Positions 10,524 through 23,900 are shown, counted from the first letter of the stretch. The stretch is DNA of 64,000 nt from Cryphonectria parasitica EP155 (GCF_011745365.1 NW_024468910.1:372001-436000), one strand, 5' to 3'. Notes: generated from the letters alone by a model not told the origin. Program-made: numbers and translations.

Positions 10524-11241
10524 TCATCTTCCTTCTATTAATCGTTATTCCCAACGATCTTCTGTAAGTATCCTAGCAAGTCTCTGTATTCATAATCTTG
10601 CCTTCCTAATCGAGATGCTGAACAGAATCAACAAAGTTGCGAAACCGAAATCCTCGAATCCTCGCTCCGATAAAAAGAAGCAGAAAGATCTCCTTCTTCA
10701 GTTTATTCTTTCAAACGGTTTCGATATACATCCCTGTTCTTATTGCAATAGTCGAGGCCTGCAATTGTATATTGTTTCTTCTTACGATTCATTCCGTTGC
10801 TCGGAATGCGTTTCCCAGAATTGCGCTAAGTGCGATGTTCTGAAGCTAACGAATGCTGCTGAACTCCTTCTTACCTCTACTCAGCATTGAAAGCTGGAGG
10901 ATGAGATAGAAGAGTTGGAATTGAAGTTGCTTTGACTGCATTAACAAAAGAAAATGTGATATAAGAGGATGTTTCGAGCTATTCATCGAGGTTTCAAGAA
11001 TCTCGAAGAGCTTGAGAAAGAGGAGGCTGAGAAGGCTAAAGCTGAGAGGGTGCGTATTGCTACCGAAGTGCAGGCTGTGATAGCTAAGAAATCTGCTGTT
11101 GTAGCTGGAGATTCTTCTTTTAAGAGTTTTAACTGGAATTCTGTAGATCTGAGGAATTCTGTAGTTGACTAGTTGAGTTTTCTGGAGAATAAGATCTCTG
11201 AAAGCTCTGAATCTCGGTTCGGGGCGGAGCGATCATCTTAG
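10511..11241 (+). pseudogene. Antisense gene (asORF) of Chr-D, disrupted
   Basis: Spliced model: exon 1 10511-10563 (53 nt, ATG in the LTR, open frame), GTAAGT donor at 10564, CCTAAT branch-like site, intron 10564-10625 (62 nt), exon 2 10626-11241. The total is 669 nt, a multiple of three. An alternative Met lies at 10615. The first 90 or so residues from that Met are uninterrupted, with CSYC-X7-Y (third Cys changed to Tyr by a G-to-A change) then CSEC-X7-C. A stop at 10888-10890 and others follow before a segment open from 10969. The end ERSS-TAG at 11239-11241 overlaps the pol stop (complement 11238-11240). Function unknown. Confidence 0.8.
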
Positions 11242-12500
11242 ATGCTGGTTTTCCTTTTTCAATATTCAGCTATCTTTTCTTGAGCATTTTTAACATTTTT
11301 CTGCAATTCCTAAGAATTTTCGCTTGCTGAGTAATCTTTCCATTTGACGAGATATTCCCTTGTATTATCTATGCTTCTATACTTAAGAATCTTTTCTACC
11401 TCATACTCTGATTCATTATTTTCCACTTCTGCTATATTATCTGTTAGTATTTCCTATGCTACTGATTCCAGCAGTAAGATGTAGAAAACCAAGTATATCC
11501 TCATTCCATGAGGTAATGCTAATTCGTAGTTGATTGAGAAGATCTATTATAAGATTTTGAATAATCCTAACTTCTTATAATCGAGTTTATTGCTAGATTT
11601 TATTATTTTAATGTTTTTTCGAAGTAGATAGATCTTATCTTTCTTTTGTAGGATTGGTTTCTCAATTCTTTTGGAGTTTGCATACTGCATTATTCGTTCT
11701 TGAATGAATTGTAATTCTGATTGGAGTTTCTTCTAAACTTTCTTAATCTTCTTAATCCTTTTATCTGCAGCTTCTGCATCTGCTTCTAGCAGTGCTTTAT
11801 AATAAGCTATTGGATTATATTCATAGAGTATGAAGAATAATGATTTCTTTATTATGCTTATATTTACGCTATTATAAGCGAACTGTATAAGAAGCAATAG
11901 ATTAATTCAGTTATTCTATTCTTGGTTGATATAGTATTGAAGATATTATTTGATAATCTGATTTATTCTTTCTATTTGTTTATTTATCTGCGAATGAAAT
12001 GCTATAAATATTCTGTGATATATTCCGAGCTGTTTTATAAGTAAAGTTTAAAATTTTAAGTTGAACTTCCTATCTCTATTAGAGATTACTTCTTCTAGCA
12101 TGCTATAATTAGCGATAATTGTTCTGAGAAATGTATATGCGAGTTCCTCTGCTATACTGCTTTTCTTATAAAGAAGAAAGTAAGCATACTTGCTCAGTTT
12201 GCAAACTATTACTAGAATGCTATTATATTGCACTTTAGTTAAGAGTTCTTATAAGAGAGATAGCTTAGTAATGAAATCTAGATTGATAGATCATTAAATA
12301 GTTGTAAATACTAGCAAGGAATGCAGTAGTTTGTAAAGCTTATATCTTTCTGCTTTATTCTTCTTGCAGCTATTACATTATTATAAAATGCTTTCAATTC
12401 TTTTCTTAAAGCTTAGTAAGTTTCAGTATCTTTTGATGCATTTATAGATTGCTCTAACTCTCTAATACCTGTATGCTAGTATACTGTATATATTCTTGAT
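11238..12500 (-). pseudogene. Integrase and chromodomain of Chr-D, broken
   Basis: Minus-strand integrase remnant with an open stretch at 12233-12048 ending VISNRDRKFNLKF, in which the second catalytic Asp is Asn. A chromodomain remnant follows near 11440-11240. Several stops. No solo LTR interrupts this copy, so it gives the uninterrupted reference for the solo-LTR site in Chr-A. Confidence 0.85.
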
Positions 12501-12559
12501 GTAGTTATCTTATTCGTTCGAAGTTATTGATTCTGGATCTCTCTCCGAGGATTCAATTC

Positions 12560-14010
12560 TGAGGGTAGCATTCAGTTCTCTATATACGTTGATGAGATTT
12601 CCTGATTCATCTTGAGTGAAGATGTTCTATATATTCGAAGAGTCTGTATTTCAATAGTTTGATCTTCTGCTAAAAGCGTTTGCTCATCTATTCTCTGAGC
12701 TTTTGCAGTATACAATCTTGAAGTTGAACTATAAGAGGAATTCTGCTCATCTGATTTATTGCTTATTCAAAATCTTAGTTATTATGAATATAGTTAGATT
12801 CTTGTAATCTGAATAAACTATAATCGAGTATTATATGCTAATGAGGTAGTATTGCTATTTCTTGAAAGCTTTCACTATTGCTATAAGTTTCTGATTAGGG
12901 ATTCTGTAGTTGATTTCCGAGCTATTCAACTTCTTTGAGAAGTTGCTTATAATTCTTAAATGCTCTTAATTGTTTTGCTAGCTAAGTTATTCTCCGAATG
13001 CATATTCCAATGCATTAGTTTCAATTTCAAAGAGTTTGTAGAGATCTGCTTTATATAGAACTGGTTCTGAGATAATATGTCTAATGATCTTATTGAAGGC
13101 TTCTTATGCTTTGAAGATTCATTCGAAAGGCTGTTCTTTTTTGATAAGATTTGTAAGAGAGTGTGCAATTCGGCTATAGTTCTTAATAAACTGTCTATAG
13201 AAATTAATATATCCGAGAAAAAATCTAATATTCCTAATGTTTCTGAAAACTAGCTAATTCCTAATAGCTTCTATCTTGTTTTTCTATAGCTTAATGCATT
13301 CTAGCTTGATCATGAATTCGAGATAGTTAACCTTTTGTATATAAAAGTGATTCTTTGCGAGTTTCACAAGGAGTTTTGCATCTTGAAGCGTTTGCAATAC
13401 TATTTTCACATGTTTCTTATATTCTTCAAGTATTCAAGAATAGATAAGAATATTATTGAAATAAGCAATGATAAACTGATTTAGATACTTGCATAGAACG
13501 TGATTGATTATTTCTTGAAATAAAGCTGAAGCATTCGTTAAATCGAAGAGTATAATCAAATATTCGTAGTATTCATAGCATATTCTAAAAGCAGTTTTCC
13601 ATTCTTCTTCTTTCTTTACTCTAATCAGATTATAAGCTTCTTTCAGATTCAGAACTATAAATCACTATACTTCTTGCAACCTATTTCATAGTTCTTTGAT
13701 GAGTAATAACAGATATCAGTTCTTAATTATAATATTGTTGAATTGCTTATAATTTATATATAGCTTAAGCTTGCTATTTTTCTTAGATACAAATAGAATG
13801 AGATATTCTGCTGATGATTGCAATGATTGTATGTATTCTTTCTTAAGATTCTCATCAAGATACTCCTGAAGTGCTTCTAGTTGAGCCTTGTTTAGTTCGT
13901 AGATAGGAAAGAATTTGAGCTGTTTCCCTTCTTGTAGCAGGATCTCGTAGTTATATGAGCTGTATTCTGGCAATCCTGTATCCAATTCTTCCTGGAATAG
14001 TTTCTTGAAC
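12560..14010 (-). pseudogene. Reverse transcriptase and RNase H of Chr-D, broken
   Basis: Minus-strand RT (about 14000-13250) then RNase H (about 13170-12650). An 89-residue open stretch (13985-13716) covers the RT N-terminus, including LPEYSSYNYEILLQEGKQ. The catalytic box at 13463-13452 reads Y-F-N-N, so both aspartates are lost. A stretch at 13168-12956 covers the start of RNase H. Confidence 0.87.
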
Positions 14011-14960
14011 TTGTAATATTCTCGTAGTATGTTTGCGAGTATTGGTTCTGATTCTTGTGCTGTTTCTGCTATCTGAAGGAACAGTAGGTACTGTTGAGCG
14101 TGCTTCTTTTCGTTTGTTATTTTTGGTGACGTTTTTGAGAGCCTTGAGCGTTCGCTCCGGGCCGGATCGAGCGCTCGAGGGCCTGGTTTCGAGGTTTTTC
14201 CCGTATGGGTTCATAATCCACTTTCTGAAGCTTTTCCTTATCGCTCCGGAGCGGATCGACTTGCTGAGGGCCTTGCTTCTGTTGTTTTGCTAACCTGTTA
14301 GCGCCCTAGCACTGTTTGGGTTCGCTTATCACTAGGTTCTTCTCCTTGAACTGCTAGCCCTGCTAACTTAGAAATATGTATGAAGTTGTATAAAGCTTCT
14401 TTTCCTGAGTATTCTTCAACCACTAGCTTCGATCCTGCGCTGTTGATTATAACTATTCCTCTGAATACAGCTTGTTTCTATGAGATCTGGCCAGTAGTCC
14501 AATCGATTCGAGGATTGTGCTCCTTGAGCCATGGAAGCCTTATAATTAGCTCATGCTGTGCTGTATCTGTGATATCAAAGAAAGCTCTGATTATGTATTC
14601 TTGGATCAAGATAGATAGATAATCAGTTTCCTTATTGATTACTCCTTGATTATATGCAATAGATTGTTCTTCTACAGTATTGAGAGTATATAAGCATCTC
14701 TTTTATTTTCATTGTAGTTATGCTTAATTGATAATATATGAGGATATAAAGTTTCCCTGAGCGCTACTGTTCAATAGTATGCTATATTTGTATTCTTAAA
14801 TGTATATATCGAACTTGATATAAGCGTAATTTATTCTAGAAGCTTTATATAGGGATTGTTTCAGTCTGATTGTCTGCAGTTTCTTTACAAGCAATCCTAT
14901 TCTTTTGAGTTTGTTGAGAACTGTTTGTTCTTCTAAGCCTGCTTTGCTGCTTCTTGAGCA
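14010..14960 (-). pseudogene. Protease and linker of Chr-D, broken
   Basis: Minus-strand retropepsin remnant with its active-site box near 14790-14760 reading L-L-N-S-S-A-Q-G-N-F (family D-S-G lost at two positions). The protease-RT linker at about 14300-14030 is GC-rich and open over 87 codons (14214-13951). It contains the 12-bp palindrome CGCTCCGGAGCG at 14242-14253. Confidence 0.75.
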
Positions 14961-16987
14961 AGCTTCTTAGCTTGCTTTTGCTCATATTGTTATTATTCCT
15001 GATCTTTCTTCTGTTAATGCTAGTTGCAAACCTTGTTATTAATATGAATCATGCAGAGTATCGTTTTATACTGCTATTATTTTATTTCCTTATTCATACA
15101 TTGTATGAAACAGTTATCTAGTAATCCGATATATGCATTATAATATTGTTTGTTAAGAATCTCTCTAAAGCGGAGTTCCTATTCTTCAACAGCTTGAAGG
15201 ATTTGTTCTAGTTCTCTAATAGGAAACTATTCATATTGCATCTTCTCCGAGAAATGCATTTTGCAGCTGTGATAGGTGCAGGAGATTCAAGCTAGTTCGT
15301 AATATAGATTGTGAAGTAAGCTGATTCGAGAGTTCTTATCTTCTTGTGCCTTGATATTCTGCAAGAGAATGCAGGTGAAGAGCTTCTCTAGTTCTATCCT
15401 ATAAACAAGATATTCAATCTATATTGTTTCCTTATTCCATTCAATACTAAAGAGAAATCTTTCTGTAGATTTCTTAGGTTCATTATTTACGAGAGACTCT
15501 AGTGAACCGTTGGATTGCTTGTTCTAGCTTAATCTTTTCGTTGCTTGAGAAGCATTTTCGGTATTGTTTAGATATTTATATCAATAATCAAGAGGGTATT
15601 ATTCTTTGTTCATTTCTCTAGTTATAGTGTCCGGTGCAGGTGATAGGGAATAGCGAAGGGCATCATCATTAAGCCCTTCCTCCAGCGCTTGAATGCTTCG
15701 TTTAGTAACATCGGAGCAGTTCGAGTTATTGCTGCTCGTAGTCGTGCTAAGCGTATACCTTCGCCCTGCTGTTGCTATCTGCTTATAGCGCTTAGATTTC
15801 TAAGGGAACTATTCTGAACCTTCTTTACTCGAAAGATATATTAAGCAGTTGTTATTATAGCAGAATATCCAGCTGAAACTTCCATAATCAACAGAGTTTA
15901 ATACTTGCTTTAAGGGGATGTTTTTGCTCAGTTGATTGAGTTTCTATTGCTGAGCAATATTTATCTAGCATTCTTTCTGAACTAGTTGCTATTTGTTTTT
16001 CCGGGATTGATAGCAGTTGCATGCAATATGTTCTTGTTTATTACAATTGTAGCAAGTAATGCTGTTTTTCTTGCTATACTGCTTGTTAGCTGTATTGAGT
16101 TTCATGGAACTAGCATGCATAGTATCGCTTTAAGCTATGCTACTATATCAACCGCTATTCTTGTTTTAAAGTTTCTTGCTTATATTAGCTGAAAACCTTC
16201 AAGTCTAGCTTTCTCTCTTTTTGAACTTCTCTACTTATTATTCATATAAACAGTTATTAATATAGATAGCTTAATTAGAGAATATTGCAAAGTTCTCTAG
16301 CCAATTCTGTTTGGAGATTTCATCTTTAACGTTGTTCTTAAGTCCCTTGTAATAATGCTCCATGAGATTCTTATCTTCTTACAGAAGTTGCGCTAAGAGT
16401 TGCTTAAATCTAACTATATAAGCAGAAGCTGACTTAGTTTATCTGAGATTCATAAGCTGCTAAGCTATAATACATTCTTTATTAGAATTACTAAAGATCT
16501 CTTTAAGAGCTTTTTCGAAGCTTTCAAAAGAATCGAATATATTCTTAGTACTCTGAGTATATATATTGGAATCGATCTAATGCTCCAAGTGGTTGCATAG
16601 AGAGAGTTTGTACTAGATGAGAGCATCTTTCTCGAAACGAGTTTCTGCAAGGATAACCTTTTCAGATTCCATAATGAACTGAGTTGCATAATGCAAGAAA
16701 TACGCTCTGCAGTGGGTGAGGAATTCATACAGCGTTTTCTGATTGCCATCATACATAGCAAGCTTGTTCATCTTATACGCCTTTTCAGCACTATTGATAG
16801 CTGTAGAGATGAACTGCGCCTGTTAAGCCTATTGAGCTAGCTGAGCCTGTTGGTTAGCGATGGTAGCGCTCTGAGCCTGCTGTTATTCGCGCAGATTCTG
16901 GATACGCTGGATGAGCTGGTATACCTGGTTAATCAGTTCTTCCTGAATAGGAGCGCGCGAGAACGAAGAGGTCCCTGGAGAAGCCAT
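14960..16987 (-). pseudogene. Gag of Chr-D, broken but start codon kept
   Basis: Minus strand; ATG at 16987-16985 begins M-A-S-P-G-T-S-S-F-S-R-A-P, followed by a Gln-rich segment, a capsid-like region and a CCHC knuckle at 16054-16013 reading C-Y-N-C-N-K-Q-E-H-I-A-C-N-C with all four ligands present. In-frame stops within the Gln-rich segment (CAA/CAG to TAA/TAG) make it non-functional. This is the only chromovirus copy here with an intact gag start. Confidence 0.85.
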
Positions 16988-17047
16988 CGTATTCCGTATT
17001 GCTCAAGGGGGTAATACTGAACCGTTCTTGAACAGAAGTTATCAAAA

Positions 17048-17499
17048 TGTAATGAGCACTGCAGCAATCCGAAGATTCCTAAGTATACGAAGGGTTTATG
17101 CTAACAAGAGCGGTATCAAAGTATTAAATCCTTGAATACGGAACTGTACAAGTCCTAATAAGCGATGCAAGTATTCACTGCCTTTGGGGCTACTCAGTGT
17201 ATGGAACTGAATACTTAGATTGATAACTGAAGAGCTATGTACTGAATCCATCTAATGATAATGAACGTGTCCTTATATATCCAGCTCTTCAGTACGGCTC
17301 GGTGGGATCGCTGGCGAGTCTAGCGATCCAAGGTATGAAGCTCGTTGGGATCGCTAGCAAGCCCAACGATCCTCCCTCCTTTACAATCCTAACCCTGGGT
17401 TATGTAATCAATGCTTTGTCAGAACGTTGGGTTCTTGACACCTGGTCCTTGTTACTCGTGACTTGTTTCCGTGACCTGCATGTTGAATGAGTCATAACA
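17048..17499 (-). repeat. 5' LTR of Chr-D (452 bp)
   Basis: Equal in length to its partner at 10072-10523, with the same private middle segment (about 17297-17390). The 5' end reads TGTTATGACTCATTC and the 3' end CATTACA. It is followed on the element strand by TTTTGATAACTTC. Confidence 0.94.
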
Positions 17500-17737
17500 T
17501 GAAGAATGTATTATAGCTCAGCAACTTATAAATCTAAAGCAGACTAAATCAGCTTCTGCTTATATAATCAGATTCAAATAACTCTTAGTACAACTCTTAT
17601 AGAAAGATAAGAATCTTATGAAATACTACTACAAGGGATTTAAGAATAATATTAAGAATAAAATCTCTAAACAAGATTAGTTAGAAAACTTTGCAATATT
17701 CTCAAACCAAGCAATCCGCATTAATAATCATCTGTAT
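17500..17737 (+). pseudogene. Chr-B gag, second piece
   Basis: Matches Chr-H gag at about 49387-49622 (capsid region, T-A-Q-Q-L-M-N-type stretch onward) with RIP changes and stops. It begins with the TGAAG duplication of Chr-D and ends with the GTAT duplication of Big-E (17734-17737). Confidence 0.82.
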
Positions 17738-18061
17738 TATTGTGGTGGCCAGGGTGGTAGTCCGTGGGACATGGAGTACAGTGGGTTAAGGGTTCTCATA
17801 CATATAAAGGATACTACTCACTTTTCAAATTCTTTAGCTATAAAAAACAAGGAAGCATTCTTTCTCTTCTTTTCAATTTTGAACCCTTTGGACAGATCTA
17901 AGACAGGTTTTTCATCCTGTTCTTGCGCCCGTGTGGCCTTAGTTTGCTGTTCTTATCTGTACAGGCACGCTTGGGTTGTACGAGCTCTTGCTCATTGCTT
18001 CGGCAGCTGTTTGTTCCTTTTTTTTTTCTTTCGAGGGCGACGGCGCTCTAGTTCTGATTCA
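17738..18061 (+). repeat. 5' LTR of Big-E (324 bp)
   Basis: Begins TATTGTGGTGG (TGTTGTGGTGG in other copies) and ends GATTCA. The TATAAAGG box at 17803-17810 is a plausible promoter element. Open frames across it (for example 17771-18073) recur in every LTR of this family and are not genes. Confidence 0.93.
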
Positions 18062-19070
18062 ATGATGCGGTGAGTATGGACTTAGCTATTCAGGCTGGTA
18101 GCTCAGAGCTGTTTGCGTTACAGTTTGTGAGGATTAGTAAGAGCAGCAAGTTTACTCTATGAATGAGTGCACTCTTTTTCCCTGCTGAGCTCTTTTATTT
18201 CCTTTATCTATTATGCTTATACAACAGGCTATGCATTATATCTGGACTCTGAGTTATGTCTGAGATCTCTTGTAAAAAGGAGATGAGTAGATAAAGAAGG
18301 AGTGATATAAGTTCTGATTATAAGCTAATGAACGATACATTGAGCTCGCAAGCTAATATTACGAAGAAACGAATTCCTTTTTCCCATATTAATCAATAAT
18401 CCTATATAGAAGCTGATACAGCTCAGATCTGTATAAGCTGCAGCAGAAAGTTTAATTATGTTGAATATGGGTTTATGATTAAATTACAGAGTGAGATGCT
18501 TTTGATAGATAGTACTCTGCAGAGAAAAGTGATATAGTTAATAAAGTCTGTGCTTCTTGCAATAGTTTGATTAGCATATTCTATCTGAATACATCTGGCT
18601 ATATTAATTCTTTGAATTAAAAGCTTGCTAGTTGCATTATTTCAAAAGCGAAGGATATAAAGAGATGAAGATAAAGAATTGTTAATATATATGAGAAATA
18701 GAGATTAAGAATTATAATAATATCATCTAATATTAAACTTTAATCAATATTTTATATCTAATTAGAAATACTTCTATTAATTAGTAGAATTATTAATAAA
18801 GAAAATTCTAGTATAATATAAAATAGCTAATTCAATTTCTTATTATTTATTATAAAATAGATCTTATATATGCTTTACTTATAAACTGAATCTCTTTCAA
18901 ATATCTGAATTCTCTCAATCTCTATAGTATTATTTTCTGCAGGATATAGAAAGCATTTCAGCTATAGCGCTTTCAATTCAAGAATCTCGAACTAGAAAGA
19001 TAAAGAAACATTAGAGGAAGTGATAACTAAAAGAGAAGATAGCTTTTATATTTAAGAGCTCTTCTAATTA
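18062..19070 (+). other. Leader of Big-E, no gene recognised
   Basis: About 1 kb between the LTR and recognisable gag. It starts ATGATGCGGTGAGTATGG. The same place in Big-F reads CGGTAAGTGTAG, a good splice-donor match, so a leader intron is conceivable. There is no clear tRNA primer site starting TGG. The rest is AT-rich with many stops on both strands. Confidence 0.5.
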
Positions 19071-20720
19071 AATACTCAGTTCAGCTAATTATCTAGCTAA
19101 TAATTATTATAGTTAGAACTTTAGATTTCCTTTTTATAGTAAGCTTGCTGATAATGAGTTAATATTATTTGCTTGTATGAAAGTCTTCTTGTAGCTGAAG
19201 CAATTTAACTGGTGGTATTAGATTAAAGAGATTGATAATACTCAAGTACTCAATTTTATGAAAAGCTTTTATACAGATATAATTATTGCTGAAGAAGTAG
19301 AGAGATTTATTATAAGTATTAAAACTTAGAATGAATAGAAGAAGTGATTGTTAGTTGCTTATTGCTCTTAGAACTATTTCTAAGCATATATTTCCGAGTA
19401 GAAGCATTTGAATATTATTAATAATCGTTTTATTACTAATGCTGCTAGCTTCTAATCATTTATTATAAACTATAATAATGCTCTTATTTGTCTTAAGATC
19501 AGAGATAGTTAATCTATAGCAGAAGTATGAATGAAGCTTTCTTCAATCTGAATTAAGCGCTTCCAAGCTAATTATAGTATTATTGCTGAAAGCATTAGCG
19601 ATAAGAAGTAGCCTTATCTTATAGAAAAGCTATTAAAGGTTTATTATAAAGTATTTCAGAAGGAAACTTAAGATTAACTTGCTTCCGGTATTACTAATCT
19701 TTTACTTTATTAATAAGCTTAATTTCAAAGTTCTTCTATGCTTTTATCTTAGCTGATTCTTAATCAAATATAGTTTATTTCTGTTTTATATTTGATGTAT
19801 AATGCTCTCAGTTAACTGATAAATCTATTAGAATAAGCAATAAAGCTATTATACTATTAACTGCTTTAATAATTAACTTATAATTAGCAAGCTTAGTTTA
19901 AACTAATTAAGCAGATCTTGAAAGCTAAATCTACTTAAAAGAGCAATTAAAAATATAACTAATTAGCTTTAATAATAAAGCAACTTTATATTAATTAAAT
20001 TGCAATAGCAAAATTCTTAAAGCTGCAAACTAATGCTTTTAAATAAATATAGAATGTTTTATATAATTAAATCAAAGCTTTATAGAAAATCTTATAACTA
20101 ATTAAGCATTTCCAAACTATTTCTACAAGAAATTCTTTCTAGAGAAATACAAATTTCTTATAGATGAGTATTATCTATATAAGTTCGGAGAATAAGAGTA
20201 AGCAGTATTTTGAAGCATAGCAAGCGGAGATTAATGAAATTCTGAAGAAGAATGGAACTCTGCGCAGATGCTACAGCTATAGATTGAAGTTCCATAGAGC
20301 TTATAAGTGCATAGAACTCTGTATTATTATAAACTATAGTATCTGCTATGCTTTAGTATTAGCAAAGCTAAAATAGTATTTTAGCAATTATTTAGAGTTT
20401 CTGAATTCTAAATTAAAACTAGTATTATATAGCTAGATTATATTCGCTTGAGATAATTTCAAAAGCAGTATAATTCATCTAATTCTTAGTTTCTATAAGA
20501 ATTAGTAGCTAAAGAATATTGAGAATTCTTGAATTTCTTAATATATTAGCTTGATTCAAGAGAATAAGAAATAATATAGAGATTCTAAGATAGCTAAGAA
20601 TAAGATATTATAAGAAGAGATTGATTCTATTCCTAGATATAATAATTAGTATAGAACTAATAATATTGAGATTCTTAGCAATGCTAGTAAGATTTAAGTA
20701 GGGAAGTTATATCTTATTCT
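19070..20720 (+). pseudogene. Gag of Big-E, broken
   Basis: A single reading direction with scattered stops covers a capsid-like region (about 19120-19900). A nucleocapsid knuckle lies at 20269-20310, reading C-Y-S-Y-R-L-K-F-H-R-A-Y-K-C; the second Cys is Tyr here but Cys in Big-F (43977-43936), where the His is Tyr instead. Comparing both copies gives a standard C-X2-C-X4-H-X4-C. RIP transitions explain each difference. Confidence 0.8.
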
Positions 20721-21349
20721 AGCTTAAGCTGAACTGTATTTATTAAAGCTTTCTAGTATTAATGCTGTGAATATTGAGCTTGTTTAAGCTTAGATAAATG
20801 CGAGTAAAGCAAAGAAGTGCTGTATTAGAGAAGCTAAGTATGATGATAGTGAGATTGGAAGAGATGCAAGTATGAGAACTATTGAGATTTCTATATATTT
20901 TGGGAATATTAGATCGGAGGAATCTAATAAGCAATTCAATAGTTTGGATAGAGAGCTAATAATTCAAGCTATTAGTAATAAGCTTCTGAATTAGTTTCTA
21001 AACTATCTGTTGAAGGTTTTAAGCTGAAAGATAATAGTTATGTTACTAGAATAAGAAGCTTGTTTGATTTATAGTTTTTAAGAAGTTAGCTTTAAAGCTT
21101 AAAAAGTTATTAATCTTAATAATCAAATCAGCTTGAATCTATATAAAATAGATACTGCTGAATTAGCTAATTTATTGCAGTATAAATCTGAAATCTTAAT
21201 GCTTTTTCAGCTTAAAGAGCTTATTAATAGTTAGATTATTAATATTCGAAATATTACTAAGTATCTTTCGAGACTAGCTTAACTATTCACAGTTTAAGCT
21301 TTATCTCTTATTATTAAATCTAGCTATATTAAGCTTATTATTAATATGA

Positions 21350-21660
21350 TTCAAGCTTTCAACAAATTCTCATTTCCTTCTATAACAGCTTTTATAACTG
21401 CTTTTAGCAGCATTCGAGATAAGAGCATCGCTTCAGTAGCATATATTCCTCTGTAGCTGAAAGATAAAAAGAATGAATCTGTACAAGCAATACTGAATAT
21501 AAATGCTGAAATGAGCTTAATAGCTTTCTTTCTATATTCAAGTATATATTTATCTTATATACTAATATCGAATATTATCTTATATATATATAATAAATCA
21601 GATGTAGCGCTTATTGGAATTCTTGAAATCAATATTTTTTATAATAGCTTTTCTAAATAA
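21350..21660 (+). pseudogene. Aspartic protease of Big-E, broken
   Basis: Retropepsin-like segment. The active-site box at 21490-21510 reads A-I-L-N-I-N-A-E-M-S (family D-T-G-A-E), so the catalytic Asp is Asn. Big-F has the same region open over 88 codons (42848-42582) with N-T-D-T-K. The Y-N-K-S-D-V-A-L-I-G region downstream fits the second half of the fold. Confidence 0.75.
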
Positions 21661-22559
21661 ATAATATTCTATATTATTAATAATAGATTAATATTGCTAA
21701 ATTATTCTATATTATTAGAAATACTGTTTATAATGCAGATTAAGCTTTTCTTTAATCATTCTATTCTTGGATTTCTTTATACAAGCTTCGCTTTTGAAGA
21801 AGTATAACTGATTATTATAATCAGCAGTTAGAAACTTCTTAAAGAGAAAGATTTATATAGAATTATATCAAAAAACTAAGTGCTAGCAGCTATTCTAAGA
21901 AATGCAGAGCTGTTAGCAGAGAAATTATTTCAGAATGAGTATTGTTGAAGAAGAGAGATATAGCTGTAATGTTTATATCTAAACGAGATATTGCAGCTAT
22001 TATAAATGAGTTAATAGTAGAACTGATAGAGAGAAAGTTGAAGAAGAGTTGCTTTATAGTAAATAAGAAAGAAGCGATCTAAGAATCTTGTCTGTATGAA
22101 ATACATAGCAGCTAGCGCTATTCATACTAGCTATATTGTATGAGGAAGAAAAGAAAAGATGTTTTAAGCTTGATTAATACTCTTTATAAATTCAAAGATA
22201 AGAAGATTAAGCTAATTAATGATTCCCAGCTTAATAATTCAGTATTAAAAGGAATAATTGAGTAAAAGCTTGCTAAGATTAAGGAGATGAGATGAGCTTA
22301 GCAATTTATAAAGCTTATCAAGTATAATAAGTAAATTGAATCTAAGTTCAGTAATCTGAATTCTGATCAATACTTGAGATTTAAGCAGTAAGCTGCTATA
22401 TAAGAGAAAAACTATAAAGGCTTTTCTAAAGCTAAGAAGGAAATATTTAAATATATATTGAGAAATAGAATCAAAGCTCTTATATAAAACTTTATTGAGA
22501 TTAGAAAGATTATTAAGAAAGTAGCTTTCTTGCAAGAAATTAGAATTGTATTTTATAAG

Positions 22560-23900
22560 ATCTTTTAAGCAAAGCATATTTTAATTTTCAATGCTTTTAA
22601 GCTAAAGCTAATAAAGCTTTTGAAATAATGTATTAGATGAAAGATTATTAAGAAAAATTATATATTATATAGAAATAACTAGTTTCTTATTATTAAAAAG
22701 AATAATAGCTTATACTTGATTAATAATACTTAAAAGTATAATAAGTATAGCTTTAAGAATGCTTTTATATTGCTTGCTTCAAATAAATTCTTAGAGAAGT
22801 TTGCTATATATAAGATTCTTTTATTATTCAACTTCTTTTCTAAGTATAACTAAATATAATTATATTTTAATAGCAGAGATATAATAATCTTCTCAACACT
22901 CTTAAGCTTATTCAGAATATATACTCTACTTTAGAATATTACTAACTCTATTACTCAGTTTATAAGAATAATAATCAAACTTTTATATAATTTTATTCCT
23001 TATATATGCTAGCTTTTTCTCAATAATATTCCTATTTATAGTTCTATAACAATCTATGGAAATGAAGAGATTCCAAGCTTTTCCGAAGTATATAGATATA
23101 TTGCTAAGCATATTAGAAATCTTAACAAGATTCTTATAAATATAGAGCTAGCTAAAGCTATAATCTTAGCATTTAAGTTAGAATAATACTAAGTAAAAGT
23201 TAATATAATTAATTATATTGTTAATTTCAGCGAATAACAATCTCAGAATAAAAAGATAGAAAAGCTTCTAGCTTGAATAGAATATAAGAATATTAAAAAT
23301 ATTCGCTTTTTTATTAGATTGATTATTTATTATGCAGCTTGGATTTGAAATTTTGCAATCATTATCTGACTATTCTATAATCTTCTTAAGAAAAATATTG
23401 TATGGAGATAGAAAAAGGAATAGAAAGAAGCTGTTGCTATACTTATTCGAATATTCATATCTTATTCAGTTATTATTTTAATTAATTATAATACTAATAC
23501 TAGAAAGATTATTCTTATGATAGATATAAGCTTGTTAAGCTGAAGCGCTATACTAATGCAGATAATAGAGAATAAACAAAAGCTAGCACATTTTATTAGC
23601 GAAATCTGAATAGTTGCAGTATAGAAGTATAATATTACTAAGAGAGAATATTGCGCTATTCTCTATACTTTACAGTTTCTTTAGCAGCATTTCTATAATT
23701 GCTATTTTATTCTGAAAACTAATATTTATATTCTAGTAAATCAATTCAATAAAGAAATAAATAATATATTTAATATTCTTCTAAATAGATAAATAGTAGT
23801 AATTAAGATATTTGATTTTATTATTAAATACATTTTCAGATTAAAGAATTCTATAGCTAATATTCTTTCTTAATCTCTATATTTAATATTATCTAAGAAA
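22560..23900 (+). pseudogene. Reverse transcriptase and RNase H of Big-E, broken
   Basis: RT from about 22640 (F-L-I-I-K-K-N-N-S-L) to 23330, then RNase H from about 23440 (M-I-D-I-S) to 23880. The catalytic box at 23016-23027 reads F-L-N-N; both aspartates are asparagine. After it comes an insert with I-Y-G-N-E-E-I-P-S-F-P typical of this fungal Ty3/Gypsy lineage. Stops are frequent (CAG/CAA to TAG/TAA). Confidence 0.83.

Larger units (their letters stand above)
10072..17499 (-). mobile_element. Chr-D: complete, RIP-mutated chromovirus (7,428 bp)
   Basis: Two 452-bp LTRs on the minus strand surround gag, protease, RT, RNase H, integrase, chromodomain and the antisense gene. It is bounded by TGAAG at 10067-10071 and 17500-17504. 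It sits in the gag of Chr-B, which resumes at 17500. It keeps the gag ATG but is full of stops elsewhere. Confidence 0.95.
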
